DNA of 64,000 nt from Lineolata rhizophorae (Eukaryota > Ascomycota > Dothideomycetes > Lineolatales > Lineolataceae). The translations under genes were made by a program, and so were the position numbers. The first letter of the stretch is position 1. Every line of letters starts with the position of its first letter. Shown piece after piece: positions 11,171 through 20,639 of this stretch. The notes beneath the pieces are model-generated. The model was not told where the DNA came from and did no database searches. It saw only the letters and a program-made list of their open reading frames with translations. The stretch spans positions 132,924-196,923 of the forward strand of contig MU001705.1 in the NCBI GenBank assembly GCA_010093515.1, written 5' to 3'.

Positions 11171-11980
11171 TGGCCGCGGATGCGCTGGGAGAGGGTGAGA
11201 GGAGGAGGGTGAGGAGGGAAGAGAGTCGGCGGCGGCGGAGGAGGGGAAGGACGGAGGAAGAGGAAGAGGACGAGGACGAGGACGAGGACGAGGAGGACGA
11301 GGAGGAGGAGGAGGAGAAGAAAAGGAAAGGAGCTCTCCACGAGGCGGGAGGATGGTGGTGATGGTGGCGCGCAGCTTGGAAGATGGCGGCGTCGTTATCG
11401 TCGACAGTCGCTGCTGCTGCGGCCGGGCCTGCGTGGGTTGGAGCTCGAAGGAGGAAAACGGAATGTGTGCGCGGCGATCGGCAGAGTAGACGACATGGGC
11501 GGCGCGGCCGGCGCCCGGGCCTGCAGGGTCCGGGCGCGCCGGGGACCCGACGCCGGGGGCAGGCGCAAACCGAACTGAACCTGCGCGGCAGGCGCACGGG
11601 CCGGGTGGGGGGCACTGTGATGTCACTGGCTGGCTGCGTCAGTGATGGGCAGGCACGACCCATGGACTGTCCACGCGTCCCTATAAAGTCTACAGCCCCA
11701 CAAGGAAGCCGCCGGATACGCAGCTGCGGGAGCTTCCTTCCTCGTATATTTCGGCCGGGTCCTCCGCCCTTTCCCTCCCTTCCGTGCCGTTCACTTTGTT
11801 CCTCGCCTCTCGTCCATCTCTACCTCACCCTGGTCTTGGACACCGCACGTTGCAACCAACCCGTGGCGTCCCAGCCATCTCCGTTTCATCGCACGCTTTC
11901 ACTGCCATCCCCAACCGCCTAGGCAGCTTCACGTTTGCCATCTTGCTCCTGTCTAGGCCAATTCAAAGCACGCCGTCACC
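11171..11980. promoter_or_regulatory. Divergent promoter region USB1-like/Pal1
   Basis: About 810 bp lie between two start codons. A purine-rich GAG/GAC microsatellite on the + strand occupies about 11240-11335, close to the USB1-like start. A CTATAAA element at 11691-11697 is the best TATA candidate for Pal1, implying a 5' UTR of about 260 nt with pyrimidine-rich blocks. No gene seen. Confidence 0.5.
11256..11320. repeat. GAG/GAC purine microsatellite
   Basis: A nearly pure run of GAGGAC and GAG triplets on the + strand (CTC/GTC on the - strand) lies in the 5' region of the USB1-like gene. It makes long meaningless Ser-, Leu- or Glu-rich frames in all readings. It is a candidate length polymorphism. 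Confidence 0.75.
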
Positions 11981-13493
11981 ATGACAGCCGACAAGATCTG
12001 GGTACGAATCTCACCGAAATAGCTCCAGCCAATCCATTTGTCTCTCCATCACATGAGCCTCTCGTACCCTCCCGCCACCCGCCCGTCCCACCACAAACAA
12101 CTAATGTCGCACTCTTCCTCGCCAGGCCGAGCAAAATCTCGTCGAGCCTCTCATCGCGCCCGACCCTTTCGACGAAACCGGCCCCAATAGTCGCTTCCGC
12201 AGCACCTACGCCCCCGCCACACCGACCCCACCTCCTCCCCCCTCCGGCTCGCCGCAGAAGCAGCAGCTCCCGACGCCACCGCACTCAGCCTCGCCCAAGC
12301 GGACCGAATTCTCCTCCAACAACCCCTACGCCGCGCGTTCGCACAGCAAGTCCGGCAGCGGGGCCTCGTCGTACCCGAGCCCGCCCGGCAGCGCGAGCCC
12401 GCACCGCGCGCACTTCGAGCAGCCCAACCACCGCGCCGAAGCCTTCGGGGCCTACGGCAGCGCCGGCACCGACGGAGACAGCACCCGTGCGCCTCTGCCC
12501 CGCATGCGCAGCAACTCGCAAGGCGACCCGCCGCGAACGCACCGCCCCAGCGGCAGCGGCAACGGCAACGGCCGTGGCGGTCTTCCCCCCCACGCGTCGC
12601 CGTCGTCGTCGAAGCCGCTCGGGCGCGCCAACACGACGGCGGGCCCGTCGGAGCACCGCCGGCGGCAGCAACACCAGCAGCGCTCGCGCGGCGGCTCGCT
12701 GTCCGGGCGGTACCCGGGCGACGCGTCGCACCGGCCGCTGGAGGTGCTGCGGGCAGAGCAGCGCGCCGCGGCGCGCGAGGCGCGGCGCACGGCGCAGCCG
12801 GGCGCCGACGTGATCGATCGGCTGGATGCCACGGCCGGGGGCCCCCGCGGCTTCGGGTACTACCACCACGAGGGGCCGTACGATGCCGCGCTGGCGGTGC
12901 GCAATGCGGCGTGGGATAAGAGCCCGTTGGCGGCTGTTAGGGACAGCACGGACGAGGCGATTAAGGCGACGCCGCCGGAGCGGATCCTGGATGCGGTGGA
13001 GAGGCATAGGCCGTTGGAGGGGACGGCCAATGTGCCGCCGGGGGGGAGGGATCGGTTTGGACGGGTGTATGATTACATGGAGGGGGAGAATTTGATGGTG
13101 CAAGGGAAGGGGGGCGATTATAAGCGGTGGCCTGGCATCGTGAGTTTGTTTGTTCCTTTGTCCTTAGTGACAATGTGCTTGATTTTTCGAGACCCAGACA
13201 TGCTAATCCGTCTACGTTTGCAGGAATACAAACCCGAGGATATCAAAGGCAAGGGCGAGCCGTCATACACGATCGAGAAGGCGCTCAAGGACCACAAAGC
13301 CAAGGAGCGCGGCCAGGCCGACGAGGTCACGGGTAAGCCGAGGCGCACGAAGTCGATGCACGCGCGGTCGACCAAAGACGGCGGCGAGATCACTGAGGCC
13401 GAGGGAGTTGAGATGGTGGATTTGGGGAGAAGTGGATCAAAGAAGGGGGAGGGGTTGCGCAAGCGGTTTAGCTTGCGGAGGAAGAGGGATTAA
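11981..13493 (+). CDS. pal1: Pal1 cell-morphology family protein
   Basis: Predicted 434-aa Pal1-domain protein. In yeasts Pal1 family members sit at endocytic sites and growth zones and support polarised shape. Exons: 11981-12001 (MTADKIW), 12126-13139, 13224-13493. A disordered Ser/Pro-rich first half contains RSNSQGDPP, then the Pal1 domain with HRPLEVLRAEQRAA, GADVIDRLD, YHHEGPYDAALAVRN, SPLAAVRDSTDEAIKATPPE and the HRPLEGTANVPPGGRD segment, which matches the family's PLQGTAxVPPGxRD signature. The C-terminus is very basic (KRFSLRRKRD). The ATG is in a CACCATGA context. Intron 2 (13140-13223) is 84 nt, in frame and stop-free, so an unspliced reading would still look open; the conserved domain ends just before it. 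Family assignment is confident. Confidence 0.9.
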
Positions 13494-15117
13494 GGTGCCT
13501 ACTTTGCACTGCCGTCGGTTTGTCTGGCTCTACCAGTAGTTTTGGCTGTGCAGAGGGTCTGTCATAGTTTCTACAAGGCTAGAAAAGGCTGCGGGTATCG
13601 GGTGTGGGATGGGTTTAGAAGTAAGAATATACGCAACGTAGGAGGGTATGATATGGGTAGGTCAGCACATTTGAGGTCTTGTACGGGCCCATGACTGGTC
13701 AGCTGTACACGCAAGAGCTGGCCTGTATAACAGACAGGTTTGGACTATAAGGCGTGTATTTTGGCTGGCCGCCTTCTTTTCTCCAACGATGTATAAGTTA
13801 AAAATTGTTTTTCTTAGACATACGAATAGACGGTTTCAGTGTTATTTTAATGCAGAAAAAAAGGGCATGAGTGCTGCAGTCTGATAGATTTGGTCCCGTC
13901 GTTCTGGAAAATTCCCCAGCGCCGCCAGGGCACGTGGCTGGAGAGTCGGTGCCGCTGGGAACATTTACCAATGCGGGCATCGCGTACTCCGTATGTAGGC
14001 ATTGGGTACTACGTAGGCCATTGCCCAATAAACGGGCTGGATCCGCCAATTGATTAGAAACGTCGAAGTGTAGCATCCCGATTGACGATGCCCAGCTCTC
14101 ACGTCTTCACGGCGCGCGCCGATTGGGCTGGCGAGTCGAGGCCACGCTGGCCAACTCTGCGGCGGCTCGGCCGGCGCAGGGCGAGCGAGGCGCAGACGCC
14201 ACGAGCCGCACCCGCCCGTCGCCCGCCGCTCGCCATTGGGAAGAGGCCAGATCTGCCTTCGCCCTCCCCCTGCGGGGCCGGTGGCATGACAAACGGGCCA
14301 CGGCGAGAGACTTTGCGCCTCCTCGCATCTCGCGCCTCTAACTAATGACACAGCCCTCGTATCCCTACCGTCTTGTACCTTATTCCTCCACCCGTTTGCC
14401 GCGCGCAGCGGTCTACCGCCGTGATAAAAGGGTCGCGCCGAGCTCACGCTTTTCTCCTGCTTTTGCCGCCTTTCTTGACCTCGCACGCTCGTTCTTTTTC
14501 TTTCCTGCTTTACCCCGGGGCGCGCTTCTTTGTCTGCGTTCCGGATACGGCCGGCCAGCGACCCCTGCAGCAGCGCGCAATAAAGAATTAATTGATGACC
14601 TACAGGACCCCGGCGGGGCAAACACATCGCGACGGTCGGGAGTCCGCGAGCCTAGTTGCCGCTACGTAACGCTCAAACGGCTACGAGACCCGCCGTTGCA
14701 CCACCAAAACGTCCTGTCCACCTAGGTCCTTAGGTTAGGGCGCGCGTACCCTTGCCCGCCCCCAATCGACCAAGCTTTGAAATCATTTAGGTTATTAAGA
14801 AGAAGCCTAGAGGTGCCAGCAGGGGCCTTGCTTCAATATAACGCGTAGCCCGATTTGGAACATCTTCAAGTGAGTACACCTGGTCTCTTTCGCTACATAC
14901 CGCCTTTGTCGTCCCCAACCCGAGACGAGAGCTGCCAGCGCACTCAACTCTTCCTTTCATGGCACCACCTCCCCTCTCCTTTTCGCCGCACCGTGACTGC
15001 ACTCTGTCTCCTCCACAGTGCTGACATCTGGGTTGATCGCTCAAAGGGTTTCCATACGCACGTACTCCGAACAAGACTACGTAGTACAATCTCTCGCGCA
15101 AGCGGGACGACGCCACC
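13494..15117. other. Intergenic region Pal1-ERO1
   Basis: About 1.6 kb: the 3' UTR of Pal1, then a GC-rich stretch (14080-14760) and the 5' region of ERO1. Several frames of up to 220 codons occur on both strands between 13965 and 15260, but they overlap each other, lack domains and are compositional artefacts. No tRNA or snRNA was recognised. Confidence 0.5.
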
Positions 15118-17028
15118 ATGCGTCCCAAAGCGCATGTCTTCTATCTGGCCGTCTTCACCCTGCTACGGTCCTGCCACGCCTCCTCCGGAAGCAGCAGTAG
15201 GCAAAGCGGCGCCGCCAGTTCGACCAAGACCCGCGATCCCAGCCCAGATGTCTGCGCTGTAAGAGCACCCTCCTCTCCTTCCTCTCCCTCATCATCCCCT
15301 CCCGACTTCACGTCCCCTAACCCCCACCACCACCACCATCGCCGACGCAACATAACTCACCCGTTTACACCGCCACAGTTCGAACCCGGTGCCATCGTCT
15401 CCGACGCCTGCGCCTCGTACGCCTCGCTCGACGCCCTCAATGAAGCCCTGCACCCCTACATCACGAGCATAACCCAGCACACCGACTTCTTCTCGCACTA
15501 CCGCCTCAACCTCTACCACAAGGCGTGCCCGTTCTGGTCCGATGACAGCGGCATGTGCGGCAACATTGCGTGCGCCGTCAACACGCTCGACTCCGAGGAC
15601 GACGTGCCGCTGGTGTGGCGGGCACAGGAGCTGGGCAAGCTGGAAGGCCCGACGGCGCGGCATCCGGGGGGGCACCCGCCGGCGGGCGACAGGCCCCTCG
15701 GCGGCCAGCTAGGCGAGCACGTCGGCGAGAGCTGCGTGCTCGAGTCGGACGACGAGTGCGACGAGCGCGACTACTGCGTGCCCGAGGACGAGCGCGCCTC
15801 GGCCAAGGGCGACTACGTCTCGCTGGTGGACAACCCGGAGCGCTTCACGGGCTTCGCCGGCGAAGGGAGCAGGCAGGTCTGGGAGGCCATCTACCGCGAG
15901 AACTGCTTTTCGAAGCAGCCGTCGGCCGCGGCCGACGCGCAGGGCATGTCGGGCCTCAGCGACGCGCGCGGACCCTTGGGCGGGGCCGCCCTCAACGACT
16001 TCCAGGCCCAGGCCGCCCAGGACCTCCGCAACGTGATGCACTCGCAGCGGGTGCAGGCGGGGATCCAGTCGGCCATCGCGGCGGGGACGCCGCTCAGCCC
16101 CGCGGCGGCCGCCGCCGTCGACACGCTCGAGCTGGACGACGGCTGCATCGAGAAGCGCGTCTTCCACCGGGTGGTATCGGGCATGCACGCGAGCATCAGC
16201 ACGCACCTGTGCTACGAGCACCTGAACCAGACGACGGGGCAATGGGGGCCCAACCTGGCCTGCTACGAGAAGCGGCTCCGGGGCTTCCCCGAGCGCGTCG
16301 CCAACATGTACTTCAACTACGCGCTGGTGGCGCGGGCGGTGGGCAAGCTGCGGCGCCACGTGCGCGACTACGAGTTCTGCTCGGCGGACCCGGCGCAGGA
16401 CGCGCTGACAAAGCGGCTGGTGCTCAGCCTGGCCGAGGCGATCCCGCCGGGGGCCGACATCTTCGACGAGTCGGTCATGTTCCGCAGCGGCGACGCCGTC
16501 GGGCTCAAGGACGACTTTCGCTCCCGCTTCCGCAACGTGTCGCGCATCATGGACTGCGTCGGCTGCGACAAGTGCCGCCTCTGGGGCAAGCTGCAGACGG
16601 CCGGCTACGGCACCGCCCTCAAGGTGCTGTTCGAGTTCGACGAGGAGGACTCGTCCAGGGATCCGCCGCTCAGGCGCACCGAGCTGGTCGCGCTCGTCAA
16701 CACGTTTGGGAGGATCAGCCATTCGTTGAAGGCGGTGAAGGAGTTTGAGAGGTTGATTGCGGAGAGGGATGGGGAAGCGCGTGGGGGAGCGGCGGCTGCG
16801 ACGGCGGCGGCGGCGGCTACCGGGTTGCCGGGCGATGAGAGTGGTGGCATGGCGAAGTCGGGCGGCACGGTGGACGATGGGCTGCCCGAGGACTTCCCGA
16901 GAAGGAGGAAGAAGAAGCCTGGCGAGGGCCAGTCGTTTATGGAGGCGTTTTGGGAGGAGTGGAACCTCGTGTGGCGGACGTTTGGCTACGTGCTGCGTAG
17001 CTGGGTGGAGTTGCCGGGGAAGTTGTGA
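15118..17028 (+). CDS. ero1: ER oxidoreductin ERO1
   Basis: Predicted 596-aa Ero1, the FAD thiol oxidase of the ER lumen that reoxidises protein disulfide isomerase and passes electrons to O2. Exons: 15118-15258 and 15379-17028. An N-terminal signal peptide (about residues 1-23, hydrophobic FYLAVFTLL) is followed by the outer shuttle cysteines in MCGNIAC (C107, C112). The FAD-binding core has VWRAQELG, SLVDNPERFTGFAG, VWEAIYRENCF and SGMHASISTHLC. The active-site C-x2-C-x2-C motif CVGCDKC is at residues 440-446, next to KCRLWGKLQTAGYGTALKVL. The C-terminal part is Ala-rich, then basic, with a final FW..W segment that may associate with the membrane. The 120-nt intron (15259-15378) is stop-free and in frame; retaining it would insert about 40 Ser/Pro/His-rich residues. 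Confidence 0.95.
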   Translation: MRPKAHVFYLAVFTLLRSCHASSGSSSRQSGAASSTKTRDPSPDVCAVRAPSSPSSPSSSPPDFTSPNPHHHHHRRRNITHPFTPPQFEPGAIVSDACASYASLDALNEALHPYITSITQHTDFFSHYRLNLYHKACPFWSDDSGMCGNIACAVNTLDSEDDVPLVWRAQELGKLEGPTARHPGGHPPAGDRPLGGQLGEHVGESCVLESDDECDERDYCVPEDERASAKGDYVSLVDNPERFTGFAGEGSRQVWEAIYRENCFSKQPSAAADAQGMSGLSDARGPLGGAALNDFQAQAAQDLRNVMHSQRVQAGIQSAIAAGTPLSPAAAAAVDTLELDDGCIEKRVFHRVVSGMHASISTHLCYEHLNQTTGQWGPNLACYEKRLRGFPERVANMYFNYALVARAVGKLRRHVRDYEFCSADPAQDALTKRLVLSLAEAIPPGADIFDESVMFRSGDAVGLKDDFRSRFRNVSRIMDCVGCDKCRLWGKLQTAGYGTALKVLFEFDEEDSSRDPPLRRTELVALVNTFGRISHSLKAVKEFERLIAERDGEARGGAAAATAAAAATGLPGDESGGMAKSGGTVDDGLPEDFPRRRKKKPGEGQSFMEAFWEEWNLVWRTFGYVLRSWVELPGKL

Positions 17029-18155
17029 GTTTTTTTTGTTTTTTTTCTTTGCCCCTTTTCTCCGTTAACTTCCCTTCCCTCTCATTTCTCGTATTTCGGC
17101 CCCCGGGGATTTTCCCAGAAACGATTACTGATGTCGCCGCGGGATCGTAGCTGGCGCATCGCCGTGGTCGAGACGTCGCGTCTGTGGGATTTCTGGCTGG
17201 GGCTGCCGCCCCGGCCGCGCAGCTGGGAGTGGCGGGTCCCGGGGAGGGAGGAGCTGTAGAGCGTGGCGAGAAATGTGGGCTTGGTGTTATGGTTGTAGAT
17301 AAGGTTCGATACCTATTAGAGCGGTTTTTATTTGGTGGAGAATGTTGGCCGTGGTGGAATTTTGAGGGGCGAGAGGTATAGCTTGGCTGACTTGAGCTTG
17401 TGTACGGTGCTTTTGCCTGTGTTGATTGGCATGGAGCGATGGCGTTTGAAAACGTTAGGCATGCTGCTAGTGTCTTGTTGCCTATTTAGATCATTTGGCA
17501 TGGGTTGGAGTTGGTATTGCTGCTGATATTGAAGGGTGGTAGATAGTTTTGTGTGTATTGTGTAATATTAGCATATGCCAAGTAGTACCACGATGTAACT
17601 ATCTAGCTACTTTCCAGCTACGGAATGATGTCAAACTACTTTAATTGTGACAATTGTGTAGGTCGTTTGGTTTTAAAGAAGATTTATGATCGTGGTCACG
17701 TATAGTGACATATCCTATTGTTCTAAGTGACATATGATGAGAGCTGCCTTTTTTGCTGATCAAAGCCACGTTTCTTCGTCTAAAAAGAACCGACTTGAAA
17801 ATGAAAGTCGACCAGGGGTTGACCAAATCACCTCCGTCTCATCTAATGTATAAGGTTCTGTCAATCACTCCAGTATTTGTTACCTATTCACATACGGCTC
17901 TCCTTGCAGCACTTAAACTTTTATGATCCGGGGTAGCGGAGGCTGCCAGGTTGCACCCTCCCTATATAGGAGCGCATGAAATGTTGCAGCCTGCAGGCAG
18001 ATATATTTTTCTGGACGTTCTCTGCCTTTAAAACTTCAGAACTTCTTCCAACTCTTCACTTCTTCAATTCTCCTCTCTCAGCCTTCTTGTTCTCAAAACA
18101 CCGTCAAATTCCCACACGGGGTACCGTACTGAGAGCCCTGGTATACTCGTTCAGG
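17029..18155. other. Intergenic region ERO1 - DUF3716-like gene
   Basis: ERO1 3' UTR, then AT-rich sequence without recognisable genes. A TATATAG at about 17963-17969 lies some 190 bp upstream of the DUF3716-like ATG and is the likely core promoter. Short open frames here have no domain similarity. Confidence 0.45.
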
Positions 18156-19358
18156 ATGGAGCCACTTCCGAAATGGCCCGTTGAAATAGCTCTTTCCGAA
18201 ACCACCACGAGTCCTGCTTCGCAATTCCCAGAACCTGGCCGTCCCTTAGAACCGCCCGCCGGAGGCCAAGTTCGGGAAAGAAGACGCTCCAGTCGCGAAA
18301 GCCGTGCGGCGAGAGTTCCAAATGATGAGCGTACGCACATATCCCGTCTAATTTTCCTTTGATCTAATTACACTACGGTCTAACGGCGAATAGGAACCCC
18401 GTCAAACAGCGAAAACGTGTCAGTTGAGTCCGGTGTTGTCTTCGTGCCAAATAGGCGGATTAAAGACCTGGATCAAATGCTCCAGTTATCATCCGATTGC
18501 AACACCGCCATAGCCCGGGAACTCCTTCAGATGCCGAAGGTCAGAGATCTCGAAGTAAAGACCAAGGGCTACTCGATTAGCGGCCGGCAAGCGGTGACGA
18601 CCCGTCTCCACGAGTCTGCGCTGGCCCAAGTCAGAGGGCACGCCGTCGAAAAAGGTTGCGATGGCTGAGATACGGGCAAAACGCCGAGCTGCAGCCCGTT
18701 TACCACATGCGTCGTAGTCCCAGGGATTTTCAACAACTCCTGCGTTAACTGCGTATGGAGCGGCCGGCTCCGTAGGTGCAGCTTTTACAACAAAGAGATT
18801 CAGCATGAGAAAGACGGAAGCTGGCGCTGGAAACCGGCGGGCCGACCAGGGTGGTTGAGCATTTGTCAGGAGTCTACAACGTCCGACGAAGGTGCGGATA
18901 CCGGCGTCCGAGGCGCCGATCTGGCTCGGTATAATGGCACATATTATTACGGTCAAAATTCTCCGACAGTCACAAGCCCCTCTCGATATACTGTTGACAA
19001 CCTCGTTCATCGCACCCGCCGGGGCGCTCCTGAGGCAAACGATACACGCCAGGCTCCCATTCGCGGTTCTCGCCGAGATGCCGAGGACGAAGTAGAGGAC
19101 GGAAATCGCCATTTACCCTCCGCATCTAGTTCTGAGGTCGAAGCTAACGATGAAGGCGCAAATCAACTCTTTCCTGATCGCCAACGGGTCACTATGCCGC
19201 CCCCGCCTACAAGGCGGATGATGCAGGACGCGGCACGGAAGCTAGGCGGCGTGGCGCAGGACCTGGGTGACGCCTACGGGAAGCTATCTGACGCCTATGG
19301 GCACCTGGCTAAGTTGGAGAAGGGGGAGAACAGCGACAAAAGAAGGCGCATTGATTGA
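18156..19358 (+). pseudogene. DUF3716-like cysteine-motif protein, interrupted by one in-frame TGA
   Basis: Exon 1 is 18156-18330 and exon 2 begins at 18394 after an intron with a CTAAC branch site; the phases match. In the exon 2 frame a single TGA at 18666-18668 interrupts an otherwise open reading to 19358. Just after it comes FTTCVVVPGIFNNSCVNC and then RRCSF, the cysteine pattern typical of fungal DUF3716 proteins (C-VVxPG...C-x2-C...RCSF). The C-terminal part is Ser/Asp-rich and ends with a probable coiled coil (about 19210-19320) and the basic tail SDKRRRID. Without the stop the product would be about 380 aa. Either the gene is broken by one substitution or an intron around 18640-18690 was missed; I found no splice pair of suitable phase. 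Function of the family is unknown. Confidence 0.55.
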
Positions 19359-20639
19359 GATAGCTGCGGCTAGGCGGAAAGCGCAGGTTCCTGAGAGCGC
19401 AGCAATTCTTCTCTCTGATACGGTCCTTTAGCGGACATAGGCAAAATAGAGAGGAAAGGAAATTAAAAGTTCCATTCAATTCAAAACAATCTTCAGGTGT
19501 GATATGCTATCTTGCTAATATATTGTGGGCTAAGTTAGGTCACCTAGGACATTCAGACGTTTGACATAAGAGAGTATCAGTAATCAGTCAGTTGATTTTC
19601 TCTGGCTTCTGCAAATGGGATAGTCTTTAATAGGAGGCTATTCGGGAGTGCGATATTTCCATAAGACATTTTGTGGGAAAACTAGCACCGACATGTCCTT
19701 GGGTAGAAAAGTTTGGAATAGCTGGGCTTTTAAACGGATGGACACAAACGTGGTATTCCGAGAATGTTGAATTCCGTATTACGAACAAGTTACATTGAAC
19801 CACACTAAATGCATTGGAAAGACAATTGTAGTTTACGGAATGAACGCCTATCGATGGTGGAATATTGTTTTGGGCCCGGACAAATATGGAAACGCTAAGG
19901 CTCTTCAAGGATCTCGTATCCCATTGGATGACGACGATGGAAGGGGAATACTACAGACAAAAACCACGCATGAAAAAGGAGCGATATTCCAGCACCAGAA
20001 AATGCCGTGAGATCCCTCCACGAGTTCCGAAACGCCGTGGTACCGGAAAATGCCGTAGCACCAAAAGACATAGCAGCAACCGAAGACAATGGTCAAGCAG
20101 CCTATTGTGAAACACCAGAGCCAATTCTCGGCGATGGTTTAACGGCTCAGAAGCTCATGTGGCCCTTTACTCTCTTGACTTCCATATATCTAACTGGCTT
20201 TCACTTCCTTTTACGACTTTATTCAATACACACGCACCACTCACCACTCAAAATTAATTCCTCCGCCTTTCTTCTCTCATTAAACTAGAAAAGTCTAGCA
20301 ATTCAAATGCACGTGTTGAGCCACTGGACGTTCGCTCGCTGTAATGTGACGCAAGTCTAAGAGTTCGAACTGTTGAAGTTGTCCGCGGCACGACCAGAAA
20401 GAGTGCTTTGCCATACCGCACTATGACGCTATTCACGAGACAACACATTGCCTGAAGACGCCTTTGTCTCTGACTGGTATTTCTCCGTCCTAGCAGTCGA
20501 CCCCGAATCTAACCTTCATACCAGGTTTAAGAACAGTCGATGAACCACTCTGTGTTCATGGTTTGACGGTGGTGAATCAAAGTGGGAACGATAACGCCGA
20601 CGTATCCCTTCCTCTGATACAGAAACACTGGAGTTCTTA
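19359..20639. other. Intergenic region between convergent genes
   Basis: About 1.3 kb. A + strand frame of 93 codons at 20007-20288 and overlapping basic frames at 19795-20110 show no known domain. The 11-mer GAAAATGCCGT occurs twice (about 19998 and 20046). It could be a decayed small gene or the 3' end of MSH1 transcripts. Nothing certain. Confidence 0.35.

Noticed and set aside
12285-13103. 272-codon - strand frame over Pal1
   Set aside because: Antisense shadow of the conserved Pal1 exon.
15555-16748. Long frames on both strands over ERO1 (397 and 337 codons)
   Set aside because: Shadow frames of the GC-rich ERO1 exon; Arg/Gly-rich, no family similarity, while ERO1 motifs are unambiguous.
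18489-19112. 207-codon - strand frame over the DUF3716-like gene
   Set aside because: No domain similarity; the + strand carries the recognisable cysteine motif and a good intron.
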